A stretch of DNA of 6,554 nucleotides from Verrucomicrobiia bacterium (GTDB taxonomy: Bacteria > Verrucomicrobiota > Verrucomicrobiia > Verrucomicrobiales > Akkermansiaceae): the NCBI GenBank assembly GCA_947460915.1, contig CANHKJ010000181.1, positions 1 to 6,554 on the forward strand, in the 5' to 3' direction. Positions 1 to 6,554 of this stretch are shown in pieces. The position numbers and the translations under genes are program-made. The first letter of the stretch is position 1, and each line of letters begins with the position of its first letter. The notes beneath the pieces are model-generated. The model was given only the letters and a program-made list of their open reading frames with translations. It made no database searches and had not been told where the DNA came from.

Positions 1-3000
1 GCATGAGTGACAGTGATGCTATCACTGCTCCAATTCATTCCATCAGCAGAATACTCTGCGGCATAAACGACGTCGGTTTTCTTCTCTAACAATGGGATTG
101 TCATTTCCAACAGTCCCGTATCAATGCTATGTGTCTGTGCACCTAGAATTGATACTTCCGTGGGATTCAATGCTAATGCATATTCAGTTCCATTGGTAAG
201 ACCATCTTCATCGAAGTCACCAGCGAATCCATCCTCAACCAATCCCGGGTAGCGGTTGGCAACCCAAGTCGCGTAGGTTTCTAAGGCATTGACAGTAACC
301 ACAAAAGTGCGGACTGCCGTCAGCTTCTCGTCTTTGACAGTCACAGTGACCGTCGCGGTGCCGATGGCATTGGCAATCGGTGTAAGTGAAATAAAACGGT
401 TAGCTCCAGAACCACTGAATGCAATACCCGTTGGCGCGAACAGTTTTTTGTTACTCGTCACCGCAGTCACCGTGAGCGATCCTGGTGCCGTTTCCAAATC
501 ACCTACCGTGAAAGGAATAGGGGAGCTGGTCGAATTTTTCACCATCTTCCAGGGTGCAATCGTAGAAATATTGGGAGCGTCGTTGACGGGAGCTACACTT
601 ACCACCATGGTGCGTGTGATGGTATTGTTCACCGATCCATTATCAGAAATGGTCAGAGTAATGGTCGCGCTGCCCGATTGATTCGGCGCGGGTGCGATGC
701 TGAATGAACCAGCTGCTGATGGGCTATTGTAGCTCACAACTGGATGAGGAATAACTGATGGATTGCTCGATGTCGCAGTGACGGTCAAAGGTTGCACTTC
801 ATTAGCGCCAGAGCTGAGGCCACTGAATGCCACAACCGATGCTGGCCCATCTTCTTTCAATGCCTTCGGTTTGCCAATTTTTGCGAGAATTGGGAGATCG
901 TTCACTTCCTTGACTGTAAGAGTAAAGGGCATAGTGATGCGTTGGGTTTTGTCTGCTGCTACGAGAGTAATGAGAGCTGTGCCACTGCGATTCAAGGCTG
1001 GTGTGACTTTGATTGTCCGGTTAGCACCAGTTCCTGCCAACTGTATGCTTTTGACGGGAACCAAGGTAAGATTGCTGCTTGTTGCGGTGATCGTCATTAC
1101 TGTCAACGGAGAATCAGGATCTACTAGGGAAAATGGCACCAGTCCTGTGTTCGTGTCTTCCGCAATGCTCATGTCTTGTAGACCAACAATACCCACTGGA
1201 TCATTCACCGCCGTCACCGCGACATTGAAGCTACGGCTCACTTGGTTGTTCTCCGCCTGTCCATCATCGACCGTAACGGTAATCACTGCCGAGCCACTGG
1301 CATTGGCCATGGGTTTGTAGCGCAAGCGTCCGGTGCTGTTAGGATTGGTGTAATCCACGACCGGATCAGGAATCAACGCGGGATTGCTCGAACGCGCGAT
1401 GACATTTACTTCTTGCGTTTCGCCACCTGCCGTGATGCCACTGAGTGATATCGTTTGCTCGCCTTCATCTTCCAAGATCGCAGCGGGATCCGCTATGACA
1501 GCCAATGTAGGTGCTTTATTGGGAGCGCTGCCCACGGAAACATCAAACAATGGGCTCGCCGTCATCCACTTGGAGCCTACGCGTGGCTGAACACGGAGCG
1601 TGTATTGCTCGCCATTGGCGAGCGCTTTACCCGCTGTAGTAGTATTAAGCGAAATTTCCTTGGCCGATGCGGGAATGGAAGTCAGAACACGACGGCTGAG
1701 CCAATCACAGTTGGTAAAAGAAATATCATCGATGAATACACCCGAATAATTGGCAGAACTATGAGGATTCACCATATGTTCTGTGCCTGGAGCTTTGCGA
1801 ATCAACATGCGTACGCGTGTAGGGACACCGACAGTCTCGCTAGGGAAATTAAGTTTCAACTGATCCGTATAAGCACTCTCCGTAATATTGTAGGGTGCGG
1901 CGAGAGCAGACGCGCCGGCCTTAGCCGAACCTGGAAAATCTTTCCAATCGCCGTTATCATTCATTACATATTGCCAGATAAATGTTACATTACTGCTGAT
2001 GTATGCAACTTGACGATAGTAATTCAAAGTAGATGACGCATTGGGTAAAATCACGCGATCAAGCTCGATCCACTGCTCCGTCTGCGCCACATTCGTGTAG
2101 GCCAAATTGAACGCCTTGGAGCCACTACGCACATACGTGCTGGCGCGTTGTGCATAATTTTTTACAGGGCCTTCCATCACAAATGTCGAAGTAGAATCCT
2201 CTGCGCCTTCAGTGCCACTCAGTGCAGCTTTCTCACCCACTTCCAAACGATACTCTTCAGCAATATTCATCCCTGCAAGGGTATATTTCGCGCCTGCTAG
2301 TGGAGGATTGTTGGTTCCTTCTAGCTTAGGCGTTGTCAACAAGTGATCGGGATTAAAAAACGTCACTTCATAGCTGTGGCTGCTTGGAACATTAGTTCCC
2401 GTCATTCCTGAGACAGTTACTTGATATGCGGTGTCTGCTCCACCAATCGCAAAATTTTCTACCTGCCATGCAATCGCATTGTTTCCAAAACCCTCTCTAA
2501 ACTTCACATTACTAACAATTTGCGCGACACCTGCCTTCGTTACTGAGACGGTGGCAGCGGAAAACCCTGCACCTGGATAGCTCAGCGACCAGAATTCTGT
2601 CGCGTGTGTCCATGGGCAATAACCTGCATTCGGCCAGGGAATGAAACGAGGAGCCACGGTAGCGAGTTCCGTGCTACGCTGACGCACGTAGAGAGTGTTT
2701 GCCTGACGTAACGTCTCACTGACGTAGGGAACATCACCCGTAGCAAAATCTGTTGCCTGAGTGTAGATAAGCCAGCGTCGATGTCCGACATCACGATTAC
2801 CAGCATCTTCCTTCATGTAGGCGTCCATTGCGCCGGGGCCATAGAAACCTAAAGTAATGTTGCCAAGCTTGCTCCCATTACCCGCAGCAGAACTAAAGCA
2901 GGCACTACTCGTGGCTGGATCGTGCGAAGCGAAGTCATTTCTACTTATCAATAGTGCCGACTTGCGCGCTGCTACCACTTTGGTCACCGCACTCGCAGCA

Positions 3001-3356
3001 CCATAGGGATCACCCTCTGTCACCACAGTCGATGCCGTATTCATTGTCACTGATGCAGGCACTCCTGCCATCGCGCGGTAGTAGTTCACCCGCCGTTGTA
3101 CCATATCGACAAATGCAGAAGAAACAGTACCTTCCGAGCATGTCCCATGATCTCCCGTCCAATTCATCACCGCCTGATATCCTTCCGATGCTTGATAGAC
3201 ATTTTGGAAAAAAGAAATCACGTCATTTCGATCCTTCGTATCCACTACCAGTCCCGAGAGTGGCACTGGGGCACTCACGCCGGGTGTCCACGCATGGAGT
3301 AGCGGGCAGCAGAGAGCCGTGGAGAGAAGTAGAAAAGCATAGGGGGTAATTTTCAT
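1..3356 (-). CDS. Large secreted CAP-domain protein with tandem cadherin/Ig-like domains (partial, C-terminus beyond left edge)
   Basis: An uninterrupted minus-strand frame of 1118 codons starts at the ATG whose complement is 3354-3356 and runs off the left edge. Residues 1-22 are a signal peptide (MK, hydrophobic FLLLSTALCCPLL, likely cleavage after HA), so the protein is exported. Residues about 85-200 form a CAP/SCP (PR-1-like) domain: RRVNYYRAMAGVP at 88-100, SHDP with H145, then LGFYGPGAMDAYM and VGHRRW at 190-195. A companion segment (PWPNAGYCPW, SLSYPGAGFSAATVSV) continues to about 340. Residues about 340-550 resemble a lectin-like choice-of-anchor domain (SGSKAFNLAYTN, GVFIDDISF at 539-547), followed by an Fn3-like stretch to about 612. 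Four tandem cadherin/Ig-like domains occupy 613-1022. A calcium motif, GDFDEDGLTNGTEYAL with D1047, D1049 and D1051, follows. Related Verrucomicrobial proteins usually end soon after this motif, so little is probably missing. Likely role (inferred): extracellular or surface-attached adhesion or binding; CAP domains have varied functions and no enzyme activity can be assigned. No convincing RBS is seen. It diverges from dnaG. Confidence 0.93.
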   Translation of the reverse strand, partial: MKITPYAFLLLSTALCCPLLHAWTPGVSAPVPLSGLVVDTKDRNDVISFFQNVYQASEGYQAVMNWTGDHGTCSEGTVSSAFVDMVQRRVNYYRAMAGVPASVTMNTASTVVTEGDPYGAASAVTKVVAARKSALLISRNDFASHDPATSSACFSSAAGNGSKLGNITLGFYGPGAMDAYMKEDAGNRDVGHRRWLIYTQATDFATGDVPYVSETLRQANTLYVRQRSTELATVAPRFIPWPNAGYCPWTHATEFWSLSYPGAGFSAATVSVTKAGVAQIVSNVKFREGFGNNAIAWQVENFAIGGADTAYQVTVSGMTGTNVPSSHSYEVTFFNPDHLLTTPKLEGTNNPPLAGAKYTLAGMNIAEEYRLEVGEKAALSGTEGAEDSTSTFVMEGPVKNYAQRASTYVRSGSKAFNLAYTNVAQTEQWIELDRVILPNASSTLNYYRQVAYISSNVTFIWQYVMNDNGDWKDFPGSAKAGASALAAPYNITESAYTDQLKLNFPSETVGVPTRVRMLIRKAPGTEHMVNPHSSANYSGVFIDDISFTNCDWLSRRVLTSIPASAKEISLNTTTAGKALANGEQYTLRVQPRVGSKWMTASPLFDVSVGSAPNKAPTLAVIADPAAILEDEGEQTISLSGITAGGETQEVNVIARSSNPALIPDPVVDYTNPNSTGRLRYKPMANASGSAVITVTVDDGQAENNQVSRSFNVAVTAVNDPVGIVGLQDMSIAEDTNTGLVPFSLVDPDSPLTVMTITATSSNLTLVPVKSIQLAGTGANRTIKVTPALNRSGTALITLVAADKTQRITMPFTLTVKEVNDLPILAKIGKPKALKEDGPASVVAFSGLSSGANEVQPLTVTATSSNPSVIPHPVVSYNSPSAAGSFSIAPAPNQSGSATITLTISDNGSVNNTITRTMVVSVAPVNDAPNISTIAPWKMVKNSTSSPIPFTVGDLETAPGSLTVTAVTSNKKLFAPTGIAFSGSGANRFISLTPIANAIGTATVTVTVKDEKLTAVRTFVVTVNALETYATWVANRYPGLVEDGFAGDFDEDGLTNGTEYALALNPTEVSILGAQTHSIDTGLLEMTIPLLEKKTDVVYAAEYSADGMNWSSDSITVTH
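291..1520 (-). repeat. Four tandem cadherin/Ig-like domain repeats (A-B-A-B) within the secreted protein
   Basis: Residues 613-717, 718-818, 819-924 and 925-1022 of the minus-strand protein are four consecutive domains of 105, 101, 106 and 98 residues, the inner boundaries marked by a VND or VNDxP motif. Repeats 1 and 3 share SSNPxxIPxPVVxY, an N-x-SGSAxIT strand and a D-x-G-x-x-x-N loop. Repeats 2 and 4 instead share PF-x-V/L-x-D, a GANR-x-I strand and TPxxNxxGTA. This is the pattern of bacterial cadherin-like/Ig-like adhesin modules, which form extended stalks and often bind calcium. The repeats are divergent at nucleotide level, so they are old protein-level duplications, not recent DNA repeats. 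Boundaries are from my reading of the translation and may be off by a few residues. Confidence 0.85.
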
Positions 3357-3594
3357 AATAGAGTCTTAGTATGCGGATTTTGCTATGAATGGAAAGCAAA
3401 AATTCCTTATTATTACGAATAATTGATTATTCCTTGTGAACATGTTCTCTATCAATTTATGGGAAATCCATCTGACGAATTGGCAAATTTAGTGAAAAAC
3501 TTCACGTTCGAGGCAATTCGTCGAACGCAAAAAAAATCCGTGCCGATTCGTCGCCTTTCTGCTACACATTTCCACCGCACTAACTCGCATCAAT
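3357..3594. promoter_or_regulatory. Divergent intergenic region between the secreted-protein gene and dnaG
   Basis: These 238 bases separate two genes that start in opposite directions, so promoters for both must lie here or inside the flanking genes. The left half (3357-3440) is AT-rich. I cannot name a -35/-10 pair with confidence for either strand. Visible structure includes a perfect GAACATGTTC palindrome at 3438-3447, an inverted repeat at 3505-3527, and several ATTCG/CGAAT motifs (listed separately). The dnaG reading frame is open upstream only to a TGA at 3493-3495 and has no ATG in that stretch. No clear Shine-Dalgarno sequence precedes either start. Confidence 0.5.
3505..3527. repeat. 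Inverted repeat (7-bp arms) in the dnaG leader
   Basis: The arms CGTTCGA (3505-3511) and TCGAACG (3521-3527) are perfectly complementary, with a 9-base spacer. The structure lies 68 bases before the dnaG start. An A-run (about 3529-3536) follows on the plus strand, so it lacks the U-tract of an intrinsic terminator for dnaG-direction transcripts. For minus-strand transcripts the T-run would come before the stem, which is also wrong for a terminator. It could be an operator or an mRNA leader hairpin; function is not established. Confidence 0.5.
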
Positions 3595-5490
3595 TTGGCA
3601 CAGATTTCCCAAGAAACTCGGATCAAAGTTCTTGAGGCCACCGACATAGTGGACCTCATCAGCTCCTATATCCCCGTCAAGCGTGCTGGCTCCTCGTTCA
3701 AGGCCAATTGCCCGTTTCACAACGAAAAATCTCCCTCCTTCCACATCAATCCCCAACGCCAATCATACAAATGCTTCGGCTGCGGCGAAGGCGGCGATGC
3801 GTTTTCCTTTGTGATGAAATACGAGGGGCTCTCGTTTGTGGACGCCATTCGCCGACTCGCCGCCAAGGCCAATATTCCCATCGTCGAGGACGTCTATGAT
3901 CCCGATGCCGAGCGCAATCGCCGCAAGCGTAGCCGCTTGCTCGACCTCCACCGCGAGGCCGCACGCTTCATGCATGAGCTACTGCTCAGCGATCCACGCG
4001 CCAAACATGCTCGAAAATACTTACAATCCCGTGGCTACGGACGAGAAATGGCCATCCGCTGGACCGTCGGCTGGATGCCCGATGATCAAAAAATGTTTCT
4101 CGACTGGGCTCGCGAGAAAAAATTCACCGGCCGCGAACTCGTCGATTCCGGCATCGCCATCCAACGCGAACAAGGCGGCCTCTACATCCGCTTTCGCAAT
4201 CGCTTGATGTTCCCCATCTCTAACGAGCAAGGTGATATCATCGCCTTCACCGGTCGTCAGCTCGTCATTGATCCCAATTCGGGAAAATACCTCAACTCCC
4301 CCGAAACAGCCCTTTTCTCCAAGAGCAAAATCCTTTTCGCCTTTGATCGCGCCCGCCGCCCGATCATGACCCAAAAGGCCGTTCTCATCTGCGAAGGGCA
4401 GCTCGATGCAGTCGCCTGCCACGAGCACGGCATCGATCACACCATCGCCACGCAGGGCACCGCCTGCACCCCACAACACGCGAAAATCCTCAAACGCTAC
4501 ACCGACACAGCTCTCCTCTGCTTCGATGCCGACAAAGCCGGCTACGAAGCGGCGATCAAAGCCTTTCGCGAGCTCTCGAACGAAAGCATTCACATCCGTG
4601 TCGTCAGCCTGCCACCCGGCGATGACCCCGATTCCTTTCTCAAACGCGAGGGACCTGAGGCCTTTCGCGAACTCCTCACCCAAGCGCGACCCTTTTTCGA
4701 CTACAAAATTGATCGCGCTCAAGTCGAGGGTGGTCTCGCCAATGCACAAGCCCGCGGCAATACCGCCCGCGAAGTCGCCGCCCTGCTTGCCTACATCAAT
4801 GATCCCGTTTCGCGCGATTCCCTGCTCAATCACTGCGCCACCCGCCTCCAAATGAGCGCTCCCGATCTCCGCGCCGCTACTTCTACCGCGCAAAAAAAAC
4901 AGCTCCGCGAGCAACGCAAGCCGCAAGATGAAGCTAAAGCACCCAGCTACGAGCCCAGCAACATCGACCCCACCGTCGCCTACCTCTGCAACCTCGCCCT
5001 TCACTCCACCGAGGCCCGACGTTTCCTTTGCGAACAGCTCGAGACCCTGCTCGAAGCCTCGCGCTTCCTCGAAGGCATTCCGCTCCTCGAAAGTATCCTC
5101 TCCTCTGATTGCGACGCTGCCAGTCCCGCCGCGATCAATACCTTCCTCGCCAGCCTCCCCGTGCCCGATCAGCTCGCACTGCAACGCGACCCCACTTTTC
5201 ACCAAGAAGTCAACACACTACTCCAAAACGCCGCCGCAGACGCCCTTTCCAAGCTTAGCGAAAAAGCCCTCAACCAACGCTACGCCGCCAACCAATCCGC
5301 GCTCAATCAACCCGGCCTCAGTGCAGAAAAACTCCTGCCGCTCCTCAAAGAAGCCGAGGAAATCAACAATCTCCTCGCCTCTCTTGGTCACCGCACCGTA
5401 GCCGATGACCGCGCATCACTCGGAGAAACGGGGAAGAAAACACCCACCAAAAAGATCTGGAAAAAAGACTGGAAGCCCCGAGAGGGTTGA
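3595..5490 (+). CDS. dnaG: DNA primase DnaG
   Basis: DnaG synthesises the short RNA primers that start leading- and lagging-strand replication and works with the DnaB helicase at the fork. The 631-residue protein has all three expected parts. The N-terminal CHC2 zinc-binding domain carries C39, H42, C60 and C63 (CPFH...CFGC). The catalytic core has the basic RQL motif around R221 and KYLNSPET at 231-238. Its TOPRIM fold has E267 in EGQLDA and the metal-binding pair D311 and D313 in DADKAG, close to E265/D309/D311 of E. coli. A charged linker at about 428-455 leads to a divergent C-terminal region that should bind DnaB, ending in a lysine-rich tail. It is somewhat longer than E. coli DnaG (581 aa). 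The TTG at 3595 is chosen because it gives the usual (M)AQISQET N-terminus and the frame has no upstream ATG before the stop at 3493. There is no clear RBS. It stands alone, divergent from the secreted-protein gene and about 390 bases from the next gene. Confidence 0.97.
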   Translation: MAQISQETRIKVLEATDIVDLISSYIPVKRAGSSFKANCPFHNEKSPSFHINPQRQSYKCFGCGEGGDAFSFVMKYEGLSFVDAIRRLAAKANIPIVEDVYDPDAERNRRKRSRLLDLHREAARFMHELLLSDPRAKHARKYLQSRGYGREMAIRWTVGWMPDDQKMFLDWAREKKFTGRELVDSGIAIQREQGGLYIRFRNRLMFPISNEQGDIIAFTGRQLVIDPNSGKYLNSPETALFSKSKILFAFDRARRPIMTQKAVLICEGQLDAVACHEHGIDHTIATQGTACTPQHAKILKRYTDTALLCFDADKAGYEAAIKAFRELSNESIHIRVVSLPPGDDPDSFLKREGPEAFRELLTQARPFFDYKIDRAQVEGGLANAQARGNTAREVAALLAYINDPVSRDSLLNHCATRLQMSAPDLRAATSTAQKKQLREQRKPQDEAKAPSYEPSNIDPTVAYLCNLALHSTEARRFLCEQLETLLEASRFLEGIPLLESILSSDCDAASPAAINTFLASLPVPDQLALQRDPTFHQEVNTLLQNAAADALSKLSEKALNQRYAANQSALNQPGLSAEKLLPLLKEAEEINNLLASLGHRTVADDRASLGETGKKTPTKKIWKKDWKPREG

Positions 5491-5880
5491 AGGTAGGTTA
5501 TTCGTTATAGGTTATTAGGGGGAATCTATCGAAATTACAAAAGCAACTTTGTGAGCATTCATCATTTCAATCCGTTGTTCAAAAAATGCGCCGATTCAGA
5601 TTTGAATATTTCACGAAATGTTGTGAGTGTCAGAATCAAGAGAAACACTCTCCCCATCGATCACTTCTTCGCCACCACCAACTTCAACACCTCATCTTTG
5701 ATATCGGTCGAAATTCCCAGTTTTACTTAAAACAAGAACTTGCAGCGTAGCCATAGCAACCTACATGCAAAAGCCGATAACCCATCAATCATTTCCTTTT
5801 CTTTATGGATGAGCCGAAATTTTTCCGTAAAAAACTAGTCATTTGTGTAGTACAGTGCCATCTTACGCGCGCACACAGTC
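5491..5880. other. Intergenic region without a supported gene
   Basis: These 390 bases between dnaG and the DadA-like gene hold no reading frame I can support. Just after the dnaG stop there is a 9-base direct repeat TAGGTTATT (5494-5502 and 5508-5516). A weak inverted repeat, GAGTGT (5625-5630) with ACACTC (5645-5650), encloses 14 bases and has no adjoining U-tract, so I do not call it a terminator. A short minus-strand frame ending at 5661 is listed separately as a possible remnant. The promoter of the downstream gene presumably lies in the last 150 bases, but no clear -35/-10 pair is visible. Confidence 0.6.
5661..5726 (-). pseudogene. Possible C-terminal remnant of an unidentified gene
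   Basis: On the minus strand, a frame opened after a TAA (complement 5727-5729) reads LGISTDIKDEVLKLVVAKK and stops at TGA (complement 5661-5663). The sequence is amphipathic and reads like the last helix of a real protein, and its codons (GTG TTG AAG TTG GTG GTG GCG AAG AAG) look coding. There is no start codon of good quality and no continuation in other frames that I can follow upstream. It could be the tail of a gene otherwise deleted, or chance. I cannot assign a family. Confidence 0.2.
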
Positions 5881-6554
5881 ATGAAAAAAGACGGACACAT
5901 TTGGATCATTGGCGGCGGCGTCATCGGACTTTGCTCCGCTTACTATGCCCTCCAACGCGGGCTCAAAGTCAGCATCATCGAACGCGAAGCCGAGAAAGGC
6001 GATAACTGCTCGCTCGGCAATGCCGGCATGGTTGTGCCCAGTCACTTCATTCCACTCGCCGCCCCTGGTATGCTTTCCAAAGGTCTGCGCTGGATGTTCA
6101 ATCCACAAAGCCCCTTCTACGTCAAACCACGCCTGAGCCCGGCACTGATGCGCTGGGGTTGGCTCTTTTACCGCCATGCCAATTCACGCCACGTCGAGGC
6201 CAGCCAACAACTCTTGCTCGATCTCAACCTGCAAAGCCGCGCTCTGTTTGCCGAGCTCTCGAAAGATGGTGACTTCGGACTCACCCAAAAAGGCTTGCTG
6301 ATGCTATGCAAGACGCAGCATGGACTCGACGAAGAAGCTGCCGTGGCCGCCATGGCTCACACCTTGGGCGCACGCGCCGAGGTGCTCGATGCCGCAGCAA
6401 CCGCAAAAATGGACCCCGCCATCACCATGAACGTCGCTGGCTCCGTGTGGTTTCCCGATGACTGCCATCTCAACCCGAATGCTTTCTCCGCACTGATGCG
6501 CCAACGCGTCATCGCCGCCGGTGGCACGATTCATTACAACACCACACTCGAAAA
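5881..6554 (+). CDS. FAD-dependent D-amino acid dehydrogenase, DadA-like (partial, C-terminus beyond right edge)
   Basis: The 224 visible codons match the N-terminal half of the DAO/DadA family of flavoproteins, which oxidise D-amino acids (or related imino acids such as D-hydroxyproline) to 2-oxo or imino products, passing electrons to the respiratory chain rather than to oxygen. The FAD-binding Rossmann motif is IIGGGVIG with G11, G13 and G16, and E34 at the end of the second strand (VSIIERE) should bind the ribose. SLGNAGMVVPSHFIPLAAPG at 44-63 is the characteristic family segment after the dinucleotide fold, followed by a KGLRWMFNP and SPFYVKPRL stretch as in DadA. The start at 5881 is the only ATG after an in-frame TAG at 5848-5850; no Shine-Dalgarno sequence is evident. 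Family members are usually about 410-430 residues, so roughly half is missing. Substrate cannot be decided: D-alanine catabolism and hydroxyproline degradation are both possible, and downstream neighbours (racemase, epimerase or dehydratase genes) would settle it. Confidence 0.9.
   Translation, partial: MKKDGHIWIIGGGVIGLCSAYYALQRGLKVSIIEREAEKGDNCSLGNAGMVVPSHFIPLAAPGMLSKGLRWMFNPQSPFYVKPRLSPALMRWGWLFYRHANSRHVEASQQLLLDLNLQSRALFAELSKDGDFGLTQKGLLMLCKTQHGLDEEAAVAAMAHTLGARAEVLDAAATAKMDPAITMNVAGSVWFPDDCHLNPNAFSALMRQRVIAAGGTIHYNTTLE

Noticed and set aside
289..2036. Plus-strand open frames of 68-193 codons (289-681, 763-1320, 1455-2036 and others)
   Set aside because: They are shadows of the minus-strand secreted-protein gene, which has a continuous frame with recognisable domains through this whole stretch.
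2582..3349. Further short frames at 2582-2806 (minus), 2954-3349 (plus) and 3096-3302 (plus)
   Set aside because: All overlap the CAP-domain part of the secreted-protein gene in other frames and show no motifs.
3438..3447. LexA/SOS box
   Set aside because: The spacing between the GAAC and GTTC half-sites is 2 bases rather than the 4 known for LexA boxes of this type, so I do not call it a LexA site.
3423..3635. Plus-strand 70-codon frame spanning the dnaG start
   Set aside because: It overlaps the dnaG start in another frame, begins in the AT-rich leader and shows no protein-like composition. It has no RBS.
4021..5205. 394-codon open frame on the minus strand opposite dnaG
   Set aside because: It lies wholly antisense to dnaG, whose motifs are unmistakable. 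The protein is low-complexity (rich in G, E and A) as expected from the complement of a C-ending codon gene, and no family motif is visible.
5625..5650. Intrinsic terminator
   Set aside because: The 6-bp arms enclose a 14-base loop and are AT-containing, with no U-tract on either strand.
5805..6534. Short frames at 5805-6005 and 5909-6136 (plus) and 5863-6177, 6168-6353 and 6304-6534 (minus)
   Set aside because: They overlap the DadA-like gene in other frames; that gene has the FAD-binding motif and family signature.

Overview
The window looks like chromosomal DNA of a bacterium, probably from the Verrucomicrobia. This is an inference from protein style. The primase begins AQISQETRIK and has an EGQLDA form of the TOPRIM glutamate motif. 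The left-hand secreted protein combines a CAP domain, tandem cadherin/Ig-like domains and a calcium motif of the D-x-D-x-D-G-L-T-N-x-x-E-Y-A-L type near its C-terminus, a combination common in large exported proteins of that phylum. None of the three genes has a convincing Shine-Dalgarno sequence. I could not run a search, so the phylum call is moderate.

Layout: (1) Positions 1-3356, minus strand: the first 1118 codons of a large exported protein, cut by the left window edge. It has a signal peptide, a CAP/SCP domain, a lectin-like (choice-of-anchor) domain, four tandem cadherin/Ig-like domains in an A-B-A-B order and a DxDxDG calcium motif. (2) Positions 3357-3594: a divergent intergenic region with a perfect 7-bp-arm inverted repeat, recurring ATTCGTC motifs and a perfect GAACATGTTC palindrome. 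(3) Positions 3595-5490, plus strand: complete dnaG (primase, 631 aa), starting at TTG. (4) Positions 5491-5880: about 390 bases with no gene I can support. A short minus-strand frame there might be the tail of a decayed gene. (5) Positions 5881 to the right edge, plus strand: the first 224 codons of a FAD-dependent D-amino acid dehydrogenase (DadA-like).

The genes do not form a recognisable pathway. A surface or secreted multidomain protein, the replication primase and an amino-acid oxidoreductase sit side by side, each with its own upstream region. dnaG is not flanked by rpsU or rpoD, its partners in the macromolecular synthesis operon of many other bacteria. I see no tRNA, rRNA, CRISPR array, insertion sequence or phage gene. 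No strong candidate for an undescribed system is visible. The least ordinary items are the architecture of the large secreted protein and the repeat-rich leader of dnaG.
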